Positions 7,729-15,233 of a stretch of DNA of 26,741 bases are shown here, piece after piece. How positions within the stretch are numbered: the first letter of the stretch is position 1; every line of letters starts with the position of its first letter. The DNA is from UBA10646 sp003456175 (GTDB lineage: Bacteria > Bacteroidota > Bacteroidia > Chitinophagales > Chitinophagaceae). The DNA lies in NCBI GenBank assembly GCA_031976225.1, contig DALYLQ010000036.1:1-26741 (forward strand), in the 5' to 3' direction. The notes under the pieces are model-generated. The model was not told where the DNA came from. It saw nothing but the letters and a program-made list of their open reading frames with translations, and did not search any database. The position numbers were made by a program, and so were the translations under genes.

Positions 7729-9078
7729 ATGAGCAAAGGATTAAAATGGACAATAGGCATTTTGGTGGTACTAGTAATAGCACTGGTTGCCATGAGCAAA
7801 GCTGGTGTTTTCGGTAAAGACGAAGGCACTAAAGTAGTAGCTGAAGATGTACAAAAACGTACCATCATAGAAACAGTAACCGCAAGCGGAAAGGTATTTC
7901 CCGAGGTTGAAGTTAAAATTAGTCCTGACGTTTCTGGGGAAATCGTAGAACTAAATGTAGCCGAAGGCGATACCGTTCGTAAGGGCCAAGTACTTGCTCG
8001 TATTTATGCAGATATCTATGCGAGCCAAAGAGACCAAGCAGCAGCAGTAGTGCGCCAGCAAGAAGCACAAGTAAGCAATAGCCAAGCTCAAATTGCAGGC
8101 TTAAAAGCTGTGGTAAATCAAACATATGCCGCTTACAAGCGCCAAAAACAATTGTTCGACGAGAAAGTAATAAGCCGCCAAGAGTTTGAGCAAGCAGAAC
8201 AAGCTTACCTAAGCGCCAAGGCCAATCTCGATGCTGCCGATGAAAATGTAAAAGCTACCAAAGCGGCAGTATCAAGTGCACAAAGTAGCTTACAACGTGC
8301 CGCAAAAGATTTAGGTCGTACAACTTTAACCGCTCCTATGGATGGTGTTGTAAGCCTACTAGCAATTAAAAAAGGAGAACGTGTTGCCGGTAACAGTTTT
8401 AACGTTGGTACTGAAATGATGCGTATTGCCGATTTGAGCAGTATTGAAGCGCAAGTAGATGTTGGTGAAAATGATATCCCAAAAGTATCTGTTGGCGATA
8501 CAGCATTAGTAGAAGTTGATGCCTACAATAATCGCAAGTTCAAAGGCGTAGTATACAAAATAGCCAATCCCACCACCAGTCTTGTAAGCACTAGTACCAC
8601 TGTAACCAACTACAAAGTACACATACGCTTACTACCTAGCAGTTATGCCGACCTTATTGGCAATGGCAAGCCTTTCCCTTTCCGCCCGAATATGACTGCT
8701 AGTGCCGATATTCAAACACGTACAGAAAAAGATGTGGTAACAGTTCCTTTAAATGCAGTAACCACACGTGACAAAAAAGATGAGGCAAAAGATAAGAGCA
8801 AGGTAAAAGCCGACGAAAAGAAAGATGAAAACACACCAACATCCTCCGACGATGATATCCAAGAAGTAGTATTTGCAGTACAGGCCAATGGCACCGTGAA
8901 GAAGATAGTTGTTAAAACTGGTATTCAAGATATCAATTACATTCAAATTCTTTCAGGCCTAGCACCAGGTACTAAAGTAGTAGTTGGCCCATACGATGTA
9001 GTGAGCAAAACCCTTAAAGATGGTGGCAAAATTAAAGTTGTAACGAAAGACGAATTGGTTACAGGAAGCAAGAAATAA
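7729..9078 (+). CDS. MacA/HlyD-type periplasmic adaptor (membrane fusion protein)
   Basis: A 449-residue adaptor linking an inner-membrane pump to the outer-membrane channel. Residues 7-28 form one transmembrane helix. The barrel-sandwich half-motifs are near 55-85 (VSGEIVELNVAEGDTVRKGQ) and near 200-225 (TLTAPMDGVVSLLAIKKGER). They flank a long Q/A/K-rich alpha-hairpin (about 95-195). A beta-barrel and membrane-proximal domain follow. A lysine/aspartate-rich low-complexity stretch (about 8770-8850) interrupts the C-terminal part. The general form resembles MacA, which partners the ABC protein MacB, but no macB follows. A strong terminator lies 26 bases after the stop. Confidence 0.88.
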   Translation: MSKGLKWTIGILVVLVIALVAMSKAGVFGKDEGTKVVAEDVQKRTIIETVTASGKVFPEVEVKISPDVSGEIVELNVAEGDTVRKGQVLARIYADIYASQRDQAAAVVRQQEAQVSNSQAQIAGLKAVVNQTYAAYKRQKQLFDEKVISRQEFEQAEQAYLSAKANLDAADENVKATKAAVSSAQSSLQRAAKDLGRTTLTAPMDGVVSLLAIKKGERVAGNSFNVGTEMMRIADLSSIEAQVDVGENDIPKVSVGDTALVEVDAYNNRKFKGVVYKIANPTTSLVSTSTTVTNYKVHIRLLPSSYADLIGNGKPFPFRPNMTASADIQTRTEKDVVTVPLNAVTTRDKKDEAKDKSKVKADEKKDENTPTSSDDDIQEVVFAVQANGTVKKIVVKTGIQDINYIQILSGLAPGTKVVVGPYDVVSKTLKDGGKIKVVTKDELVTGSKK

Positions 9079-9104
9079 GCTGTTTTAAAATATGTTGAGT
9101 TAAA

Positions 9105-9133
9105 GGCTGTTACTTCGGTAGCAGCCTTTTTTT
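9105..9133 (+). terminator. Rho-independent terminator after the adaptor gene
   Basis: A 9-bp stem (GGCTGTTAC at 9105-9113 with GTAGCAGCC at 9118-9126, one G-U pair) has a TTCG tetraloop and seven T residues. This is a textbook terminator and closes the TolC-MacA unit. Confidence 0.95.
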
Positions 9134-9166
9134 ATGGGTGGCCACCAACGCCAAAGTGTAGGCTTA

Positions 9167-9178
9167 CCTTCCGGTAAA
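9167..9178 (-). repeat. Dispersed palindrome, one-mismatch copy
   Basis: CCTTCCGGTAAA differs from the core at one base (C for A) and keeps the TG/CA extension (CCTTCCGGTAAATG). It is the first of three related copies between the convergent adaptor and LytTR genes. Confidence 0.7.
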
Positions 9179-9205
9179 TGTAGTATCGGTGTGGAACGTA
9201 AAATA

Positions 9206-9217
9206 TTTACCGTAAGG
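9206..9217 (+). repeat. Dispersed palindrome, left flank of the LytTR terminator
   Basis: Exact TTTACCGTAAGG without the CA extension (preceded by TA). It forms an inverted pair with the copy at 9274-9285, enclosing the terminator hairpin. Confidence 0.9.
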
Positions 9218-9220
9218 CAT

Positions 9221-9256
9221 AAAAAAACATCCCAATACATATTTTGTAATGGGATG
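9221..9256 (-). terminator. Terminator of the LytS-LytTR operon
   Basis: Arms CATCCCAATACA (9228-9239) and TGTAATGGGATG (9245-9256) pair over 12 positions with one mismatch around a 5-base loop. Seven A residues at 9221-9227 give a U-run in the leftward transcript. Confidence 0.88.
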
Positions 9257-9269
9257 CTCGCATCATGTT

Positions 9270-9285
9270 TTTACCTTACGGTAAA
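9270..9285 (-). repeat. Dispersed palindrome, right flank of the LytTR terminator
   Basis: TTTACCTTACGGTAAA is the same perfect 16-base palindrome as in the B12 riboswitch, extended to TG. It lies eight bases after the LytTR stop codon. Confidence 0.9.
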
Positions 9286-9293
9286 TGAACGTA

Positions 9294-10028
9294 TTACAGG
9301 CTCATCATTTCTTTGAACTTCACTGTTTGTCTGCGACTTACCTCAATTTTTTCGCCACCTTTTAGTTCTAATAACAAACCGCCATTAAAGTAGGGTTCTA
9401 CTTTTTCAATCCATCGTAGGTTTATGATATGCTTGCGATTAGCTCTAAAGAAAACTTTGGTATCTAAACGCTCTTCTAAAGCATTTAGACTTTTGAGAAT
9501 AAGGGGTTTGTTATTACCAAAAAACACCTTGGCATAGTTACCAACACTTTCAAACAAGCGAATTTCATTCAACTTTACAAACCAACAGCGTTCGCCATCT
9601 TTCACAAATACTTGATCATGCTCACTTAATGGCCCACGAATATGAGCACCATTAGCACCATGTTGCTTTTGTAGCTCGTCGTGCAATTTGTGAATGGCAT
9701 CTGTTAGGCGTTTGGGCTCAACTGGCTTTAAAAGGTAGTCGAGTGCATTAACTTCAAAAGCCTTTAGTGCATATTCATCGTAAGCGGTGGTGAAGATTAC
9801 ATGTGGTGCTTTTTCTAGCTGCTCTAACAGGTCGAAGCCTGTTTTACCAGGCATTTGAATGTCTAGAAAAATAAGGTCGGGATGAAGAGTTTCAATTTTT
9901 TCAATGCCTTCATCTACATTAGCGGCTTCGTCAATTACTTCAATGTCAGAAAAATCTTGTAGCATTTTTCTGAGTTCACTTCGAGCTAAACGCTCATCGT
10001 CGATAATAATGGTTTTAATGGTAGCCAT
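9294..10028 (-). CDS. LytTR-family response regulator
   Basis: A 244-residue two-component regulator. The receiver domain (about 1-120) has the acidic pair in IIIDDERLA, the phosphoacceptor D56 in LIFLDIQMPG, the conserved T in FTTAYDEYALKAF and K in LLKPVEP. A LytTR DNA-binding domain follows at about 140-244 (FESVGNYAKVFF, FFRANRKHIINLRWIEKVEP). The gene begins 11 bases after the sensor kinase on the same strand, so the kinase is almost certainly its partner. Target genes are not evident in the window. Confidence 0.95.
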   Translation of the reverse strand: MATIKTIIIDDERLARSELRKMLQDFSDIEVIDEAANVDEGIEKIETLHPDLIFLDIQMPGKTGFDLLEQLEKAPHVIFTTAYDEYALKAFEVNALDYLLKPVEPKRLTDAIHKLHDELQKQHGANGAHIRGPLSEHDQVFVKDGERCWFVKLNEIRLFESVGNYAKVFFGNNKPLILKSLNALEERLDTKVFFRANRKHIINLRWIEKVEPYFNGGLLLELKGGEKIEVSRRQTVKFKEMMSL

Positions 10029-10039
10029 TGTTAACCTGT

Positions 10040-11137
10040 TTATTTTATAAGAGAATGGAGTTGTATAGGTAATATAATTTTTGCTTCTACTGTTTGTGCA
10101 CCAATATCTTGAATTGAAAAGCTTGCTGCTTCGCCAAATAAGATTTTCAAACGGTTACGAGTGCTGCTTAGTCCAAAACCATCGGTAGATGTAGTGGCAG
10201 TTAACACTCCCGTATTTCGCACAATAATTTCGTGATGATCTGCTTTAAAATCGCTAATTACATGTATGGTGCCGCCATCTACATGCTTGCTGATACCATG
10301 TTTAATAGCATTTTCTACTAAGGTTTGCAGCATCATAGGCGGAATTGGTTGGTCGAGGGTATCTTCATCAATATCGTAAGATACTTGTAGACGATGCTCA
10401 AAACGTATTTGTTCTAATGCCAGATAGTCTTTCACGATGTTAAGCTCTCGTTCTAGCGGTGTTGTTTCTTGCATATCGGCCTTCATGCTACTTCGTAAGA
10501 TATTACTTAATTCGGTAATAGCGGTACGGGCTCTGCCTGGATTTTCATCTACCAATGCACGAATACTGTTTAAAGCATTGAAAATAAAGTGCGGATTAAT
10601 ATGGGCTTTAATGGTTTTAAGTTCTAATTCTTTTACCAAAGTTTCTAAGCGTAACCGTTCTAACAGCTCTTTTCTACTTTTAGAAACGTAGTAATAGATG
10701 AAGTAAATGCTGTTCCAAATAAATAAAAATAAGAAAGCACCAAAAGCTACGCGTACTGCATAATTTAAAAAACCATAGCCACGCGGATTACTTTCTATAG
10801 GAAGTATGCGGTTAAAGCCTGTAATAAACAACCCGTATAAGAAAGAGAACAATAAGGTTAAGCCTATCAGAGAGCCAATTTGTACGTGTAGCTCTTTATC
10901 CATCAATTTGAAGCGTTTAATAACGGTTCGCATGAGGTGTGTAACCAACAAGCCCGTTAACGTATCGAGCATGAGTATGGAAAAGAAGTTGGGCGTTGGC
11001 TTGGTGCTAATGGTGAGGTAGAAAAAGGTATAAATCAGCGCATAGGCACTCCATCCACAAATCTGACACAACCAATATGGCGATATTTTTCTGAGCATCT
11101 CTGTAAATGTACTTATGGCTTTCAAAGGACTTTTCAT
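10040..11137 (-). CDS. LytS/YehU-type sensor histidine kinase
   Basis: A 365-residue kinase. Four hydrophobic segments fill residues 20-150. A short coiled segment leads to the His_kinase domain with KAHINPHFIFNALNS; the phosphoacceptor is H183. The ATP-binding lid contains QTLVENAIKHGISKH (N276) and DGFGLSSTRNRLKILFG. This is the short HATPase form usual in LytS-type kinases of Bacteroidota, which pair with LytTR regulators. It has no extracytoplasmic sensor loop of notable size, so it may sense within the membrane. TAAATTTG lies one base before the ATG. If it is a real -7 box the true start would be further in, for example Met14. Confidence 0.93.
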   Translation of the reverse strand: MKSPLKAISTFTEMLRKISPYWLCQICGWSAYALIYTFFYLTISTKPTPNFFSILMLDTLTGLLVTHLMRTVIKRFKLMDKELHVQIGSLIGLTLLFSFLYGLFITGFNRILPIESNPRGYGFLNYAVRVAFGAFLFLFIWNSIYFIYYYVSKSRKELLERLRLETLVKELELKTIKAHINPHFIFNALNSIRALVDENPGRARTAITELSNILRSSMKADMQETTPLERELNIVKDYLALEQIRFEHRLQVSYDIDEDTLDQPIPPMMLQTLVENAIKHGISKHVDGGTIHVISDFKADHHEIIVRNTGVLTATTSTDGFGLSSTRNRLKILFGEAASFSIQDIGAQTVEAKIILPIQLHSLIK

Positions 11138-11187
11138 TCAAATTTATAAATGGTTAATATGGATGGTTGTTGGTAGTTGCGTTCACA

Positions 11188-11199
11188 TTTGCCGTAAGG
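11188..11199 (+). repeat. Dispersed palindrome, G variant, between lytS-type gene and dxs
   Basis: Exact TTTGCCGTAAGG with CA extension (ACATTTGCCGTAAGGC), in the 193-base divergent region. The rest of that region is AT-rich. A weak TTG...TACTTTTA pair (11281-11309) could be the dxs promoter. Confidence 0.85.
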
Positions 11200-11330
11200 C
11201 GTTTAGCCATTCGAAAAATTTAAAGTTCGATTTATCAACTATTATAACTTACAAATGTTAACTTTCATTAGCTGTATGACTTGCCAAACAGCAACAAATA
11301 TTACTTTTACGGCTTCTAAACAAACAATGC

Positions 11331-13261
11331 ATGGAAATAACACCCGGCGAATTGCTTAAAAAAATCGACAAGCCCGCAGATTTAAGAGCACTCTCGAAAG
11401 AGCAGTTGCACCAAGTATGCGACGAGTTGAGGCAATATATCATTGATGTGGTGAGCGTACATGGAGGCCATTTTGCCGCTAGCTTGGGCGTAGTAGAGCT
11501 TTCTGTTGCCTTGCATTATATCTATAACACGCCTTACGATCAGTTGGTGTGGGACGTTGGCCACCAAGCCTACGGACACAAAATTTTAACGGGACGCCGC
11601 GACAACTTTATTACCAATCGTAAATACAAGGGCTTAAGCGGATTTCCAAAACGTAGCGAAAGCGAGTACGATACTTTTGGTGTAGGCCACAGCAGTACTT
11701 CTATTTCGGCTGCTTTAGGCATGGCCATGGCTGCTAAATACAAGCAGGAAGACAGAAAAACTGTGGCTGTGATTGGCGATGGTAGCATGACGGCAGGTAT
11801 GGCTTTTGAAGCAATGAACCATGCTGGTGTTGCCGATGCCGATATGTTGGTGATTTTGAACGACAACTGTATGAGCATTGACCCGAACGTTGGGGCGCTT
11901 AAAGAATATTTAACCGACATTACTACTTCGCATACTTATAATAAACTCCGCGACGATGTTTGGAACATTCTTGGCAAGTTGCCAGTAGGCAAAAACTTTA
12001 GCCGTGAAATGGCGAGCAAGCTTGAGATGAGTGTGAAAGGTATGGTGAGCAAGCAAAGTAATTTATTCGAAGCCCTGAAGTTCCGTTATTTTGGTCCCAT
12101 CGATGGGCATAACATTACTAAGTTAGTAGATACACTTCGCGACTTACGCGATATTCCGGGCCCTAAATTGTTACACATTGTTACGGTAAAAGGCAAGGGT
12201 TATGCCCTTGCGGAAAAAGACCAAACTAAATGGCATGCGCCTGGTTTGTTTGATAAGGTTACAGGTGAAATTTATAAGAAAAAGTTTGAAGCGCCACAAC
12301 CACCTAAATACCAAGATGTATTTGGGCATACCATGATTGAACTTGCAGAGCAAAACCAAGCCATTATGGGTGTTACACCTGCCATGCCTAGCGGTAGTAG
12401 CTTGAAGTTTATGATGGAAAAAATGCCGCACCGAGCTTTCGACGTTGGCATTTGCGAGCAACATGCAGCTACTTTAAGTGCTGGCCTAGCTACACAAGGC
12501 ATGNNNNNNNNNNNNNTTATAGCAGCTTTATGCAACGTGCCTACGATCAGGTAGTACACGATATTGCCATTCAAAAACTGCCTGTGGTACTTTGCTTAGA
12601 CCGTGCGGGATTGGTAGGAGAAGATGGGCCAACACACCATGGTGCTTACGATATCCCGTATTTCCGCTGTATTCCGAATATGATTATTAGTGCTCCGATG
12701 AACGAACAAGAGCTACGTAATCTTATGTACACCGCACAGTTAGAAAGCACTGCTTACCCATTTGTAATTCGCTACCCGCGTGGCGAAGGTGTGATGCCAG
12801 AATGGAGAACGCCTTTCGAAGCCATTGAAATTGGTAAGGGCCGCAAACTCAAGGCGGGTAAAGACCTTGCTATTTTAAGCTTCGGCCATCCGGGTAATTT
12901 TGCAACTACCGCTATTAGAGAGTTGAAAACACTCGGCATAGATGCGGCTCACTACGATATGCGTTTTGTTAAACCACTTGATGAAGCATTGCTTCACGAA
13001 GTGTTCCAGCAGCATAGCAAAGTAATTACTATTGAAGATGGCACTATAATAGGCGGCTTTGGTAGCGCTATTTTAGAGTTTATGGCAGCAAATGGTTATA
13101 CTGCTACTGTAAAAATGCTTGGTATTCCTGATAGAATTGTAGAACATGGCACACTAAAAGAATTACATCGCGAATGTAATTACGATGCACAGGCAATAGT
13201 GCATACAGCACAAGCATTAATGAATGTAACGCCGGTTACAGCATCTGCAGTTTTTGGTTAA
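11331..13261 (+). CDS. dxs: 1-deoxy-D-xylulose-5-phosphate synthase, interrupted by an assembly gap
   Basis: DXS makes DXP from pyruvate and glyceraldehyde 3-phosphate with TPP, the first step of the MEP isoprenoid pathway. Visible signatures are HGGHFAASLGVVELSVALHY, DVGHQAYGHKILTGRR, the TPP/Mg motif GDGSMTAGMAFEAMNHAG, and DRAGLVGEDGPTHHGAYDI in the second half. Thirteen N residues (12504-12516) follow ATQGM, and the frame changes across them. After the gap YSSFMQRAYDQVVHDIAIQ continues the normal family sequence. Six residues normally lie there (as in KPFCNI), which needs 17 unknown bases rather than 13. The frameshift is therefore most likely a wrong gap length. The restored protein would be about 644 residues, normal for DXS. 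Confidence 0.95.
12504..12516. other. Assembly gap (13 N) inside dxs
   Basis: Undetermined bases. The flanking coding frames are joined correctly only if the true length is 3k+2, with 17 the best fit to DXS family spacing. Confidence 0.97.
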
Positions 13262-13285
13262 TATCAATTAAATGATATATCACTA

Positions 13286-13327
13286 TGGGGATGGGTTGGC
13301 CTGCGGCCAACCCATCCCCATTTTTTT
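13286..13327 (+). terminator. Very strong terminator after dxs
   Basis: A perfect 16-bp stem, TGGGGATGGGTTGGCC (13286-13301) with its complement at 13305-13320, has a 3-base loop (TGC) and a T7 run (13321-13327). It separates dxs from the following kinase gene. Confidence 0.96.
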
Positions 13328-13378
13328 AAGGTGTACCAATGGTATCTGGCTTTAACTTTATCGTATAACCATATCACA

Positions 13379-14683
13379 ATGGGTGAACCTAAGGGAACCA
13401 TTTTCGATAAAGCTAACACCATACAACACCAACGTACCCTACGACACACAAGAACCTTCTTAATCGTAGCTACGTTATTGTCGTTTGTTGCCACGCTTAA
13501 AAATTACCAACTCGACCTGCCAATTTCACTTCGCATTTTAGCAATAATGACGCTGGGTTTGAGTACCAGTTTTTTGCTCTTAATACGCGGTTTTACATTT
13601 GCCGCAAGGCTTACTGCCATTGGCTTGTTATCAGTAAGCCTGTCGTTAGTTACCATAGCACACGGCCTGCGTGCAGGCAGCTATATGTTTTTCTTTTGGA
13701 TGTTTTTTGCATTACCGTTAGTAGTACCTATACATAAGCACTATAAACAAGAACTGATTGCATTAATTACGTGTATCACCGTTTGCTATGCCGCAACCAT
13801 CATCATTGCTCCTTATGAAAGTACATGGCAGCAAATGAAAAACGATGACTATGATATTTTGTTTCGTGGTAATTGTACCCTCACACTTTTACTAAGTGGT
13901 GTTTTTGCTTATTTTATTGTTACCAACGAAAGGCATTACAATGCTAATTTGATGCAGCTATTAAAAGCTTCTGAAGATGCCAGTGAAGCGAAAGCTAAGT
14001 TTTTGAGTGATATTGGCCACGAACTTAGAACACCCATTAACAATATGATTGGTGCACTCAGTATTATTGACACCGATGCATTACCTGCCAATGAAAAAGC
14101 ACCAATTCAAATTTTAAAGTATAGTAGTAGCCATATGCTACAACTTATCAATAATCTGCTCGATTTTCATCGACTAGAACTGGGCAAGTTGCAATTGTAT
14201 CATCAACCCGTACAGTTACCAAGGTTAATAACACAAACCATGCAGAGCTTTACTTACAAAGCCGCTGAAAAAAACTTGCAGTTGCATTTACATATCGATC
14301 ATACACTACCCGAAACCGTACTTACAGATGCAACAAGACTAACACAAATCATCAATAACTTACTAAGTAATGCCATTAAATACACACAAGCAGGTAATGT
14401 TACCCTTACGGTAAATGTATTACAGCAGCAACAACACACAGTTAAGTTATTATTTACCATTAGTGATACCGGTGTAGGTATTTCGGTAGAAAATATTAAA
14501 CGAATATTCGAACAGTACTGGCAGGTAGATAATGATACCAACCGAAAAGGCAGCGGTTCTGGCTTAGGTTTAAATATTGTACAACGCTTACTGCAGTTAT
14601 TTCACAGCAGTCTTCAGGTAGAAAGCAAACAAAATGTTGGCAGCAAGTTTTCGTTCACACTACAACTACCTGTAGTTGTTTAA
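13379..14683 (+). CDS. Orphan membrane sensor histidine kinase (HisKA/HATPase_c)
   Basis: 434 residues from the chosen ATG. An earlier GTG at 13331 directly follows the dxs terminator and is unlikely to be used. The N-terminal half has about six hydrophobic segments (residues 25-185) without a large periplasmic loop. The HisKA domain contains KAKFLSDIGHELRTPINNM with phosphoacceptor H214. The ATPase has the N-box LTQIINNLLSNAIKYTQAG (N331), G1 ISDTGVGISVENI and G2 GSGSGLGLNIVQRLL. No receiver domain or adjacent response regulator is present, so its partner is unknown. An exact dispersed palindrome (14404-14415) encodes TLTVN just after the N-box, and a G-variant near-copy (13598-13609) lies in a membrane segment. 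Confidence 0.92.
   Translation: MGEPKGTIFDKANTIQHQRTLRHTRTFLIVATLLSFVATLKNYQLDLPISLRILAIMTLGLSTSFLLLIRGFTFAARLTAIGLLSVSLSLVTIAHGLRAGSYMFFFWMFFALPLVVPIHKHYKQELIALITCITVCYAATIIIAPYESTWQQMKNDDYDILFRGNCTLTLLLSGVFAYFIVTNERHYNANLMQLLKASEDASEAKAKFLSDIGHELRTPINNMIGALSIIDTDALPANEKAPIQILKYSSSHMLQLINNLLDFHRLELGKLQLYHQPVQLPRLITQTMQSFTYKAAEKNLQLHLHIDHTLPETVLTDATRLTQIINNLLSNAIKYTQAGNVTLTVNVLQQQQHTVKLLFTISDTGVGISVENIKRIFEQYWQVDNDTNRKGSGSGLGLNIVQRLLQLFHSSLQVESKQNVGSKFSFTLQLPVVV
13598..13609 (+). repeat. Dispersed palindrome, one-mismatch G variant in the kinase gene
   Basis: TTTGCCGCAAGG differs from the G variant at one base and keeps the ACA extension. It is coding, in the FTFAARL segment. Confidence 0.55.
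14404..14415 (-). repeat. Dispersed palindrome inside the kinase ATPase domain
   Basis: Exact CCTTACGGTAAA with the TG/CA extension. It starts at the third base of a codon and is translated as part of VTLTVN, where HATPase domains normally have a beta strand, so the fold is not disrupted. Confidence 0.85.
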
Positions 14684-14690
14684 AGCATTT

Positions 14691-15101
14691 TTAAAAATTA
14701 CGATGTGTACGTACCCAATCTGTAATGTAATTAGCTATTTCGGCTGTGGCAGTACCTGGTGCAAAAAGCTTACCAACGCCAAGTGATTGTAAAGCTTGCA
14801 TATCGTCTTCAGGAATGATACCGCCGCCAGTAAGTAGTACATCGTTCATACCCTTTTCTTTCATTAAAGCAATTACTTTAGGGAAAACAGTATTATGTGC
14901 ACCACTCAATATACTAATGCCAATACCATCTACATATTCTTGTAAGGCGGCGTTCACTACCATTTCGGGTGTTTGCCGCAAGCCGGTGTATATTACTTCC
15001 ATACCAGCATCTCGTAATGCAGTAGCAATTACTTTAGCACCTCTATCGTGACCATCTAAGCCTACCTTAGCTACCAAAACTCTTATGGGGCGTTGATTCA
15101 T
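14691..15101 (-). CDS. Stand-alone B12-binding domain, methylmalonyl-CoA mutase C-terminal type
   Basis: A 136-residue protein consisting only of the cobalamin-binding flavodoxin-like domain. AKVGLDGHDRGAKVIATAL has the D-x-H-x-x-G cobalamin motif (DGHDRG). SILSGAHN corresponds to the S-x-L loop, and LLTGGGIIPEDD and LGVGKLFAPGT complete the fold. It matches the C-terminal domain of acyl-CoA mutases. The catalytic TIM-barrel subunit is not in the window, so it may act with a mutase encoded elsewhere, as with separated small subunits of isobutyryl-CoA-type mutases. Its dependence on cobalamin fits the btuB-cobT unit. It reads leftward after gltX, but a strong hairpin separates them. Confidence 0.9.
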   Translation of the reverse strand: MNQRPIRVLVAKVGLDGHDRGAKVIATALRDAGMEVIYTGLRQTPEMVVNAALQEYVDGIGISILSGAHNTVFPKVIALMKEKGMNDVLLTGGGIIPEDDMQALQSLGVGKLFAPGTATAEIANYITDWVRTHRNF

Positions 15102-15178
15102 ATGTACAAGCTTGTAGTTACAAATGTACCACGCAAATGCGTTAGATAAAAGCCATTGTGTACAACAAAACTTGTATT

Positions 15179-15213
15179 ATAAGCAATGGCGGCCATAGGC
15201 CGCCATTGCTTAT
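15179..15213 (-). terminator. Strong stem-loop after gltX
   Basis: A perfect 16-bp stem, ATAAGCAATGGCGGCC (15179-15194) with its complement at 15198-15213, has an ATA loop. The leftward T-run is poor (TTATAATACAAGTTTTG), so termination is probable but not textbook. It lies 20 bases after the gltX stop. Confidence 0.75.
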
Positions 15214-15233
15214 TGAAATACGATACTTAACAA

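Noticed and set aside
12180..12189. TTACGGTAAA in dxs as another repeat copy
   Set aside because: The match stops short of the CC/GG end, and the sequence encodes the conserved DXS segment TVKGKGY, so chance is sufficient.
13286..13320. Similarity between the dxs terminator stem and the GC-rich element at 22311-22336 (both can read GRRPTHP)
   Set aside because: The resemblance covers about 24 bases with several mismatches and lies in a palindromic stem. It is too weak to claim a shared element without a search.
13331..13378. GTG start extending the orphan kinase upstream
   Set aside because: It begins four bases after the T-run of the dxs terminator, leaving no room for a promoter. The ATG at 13379 is a better start.
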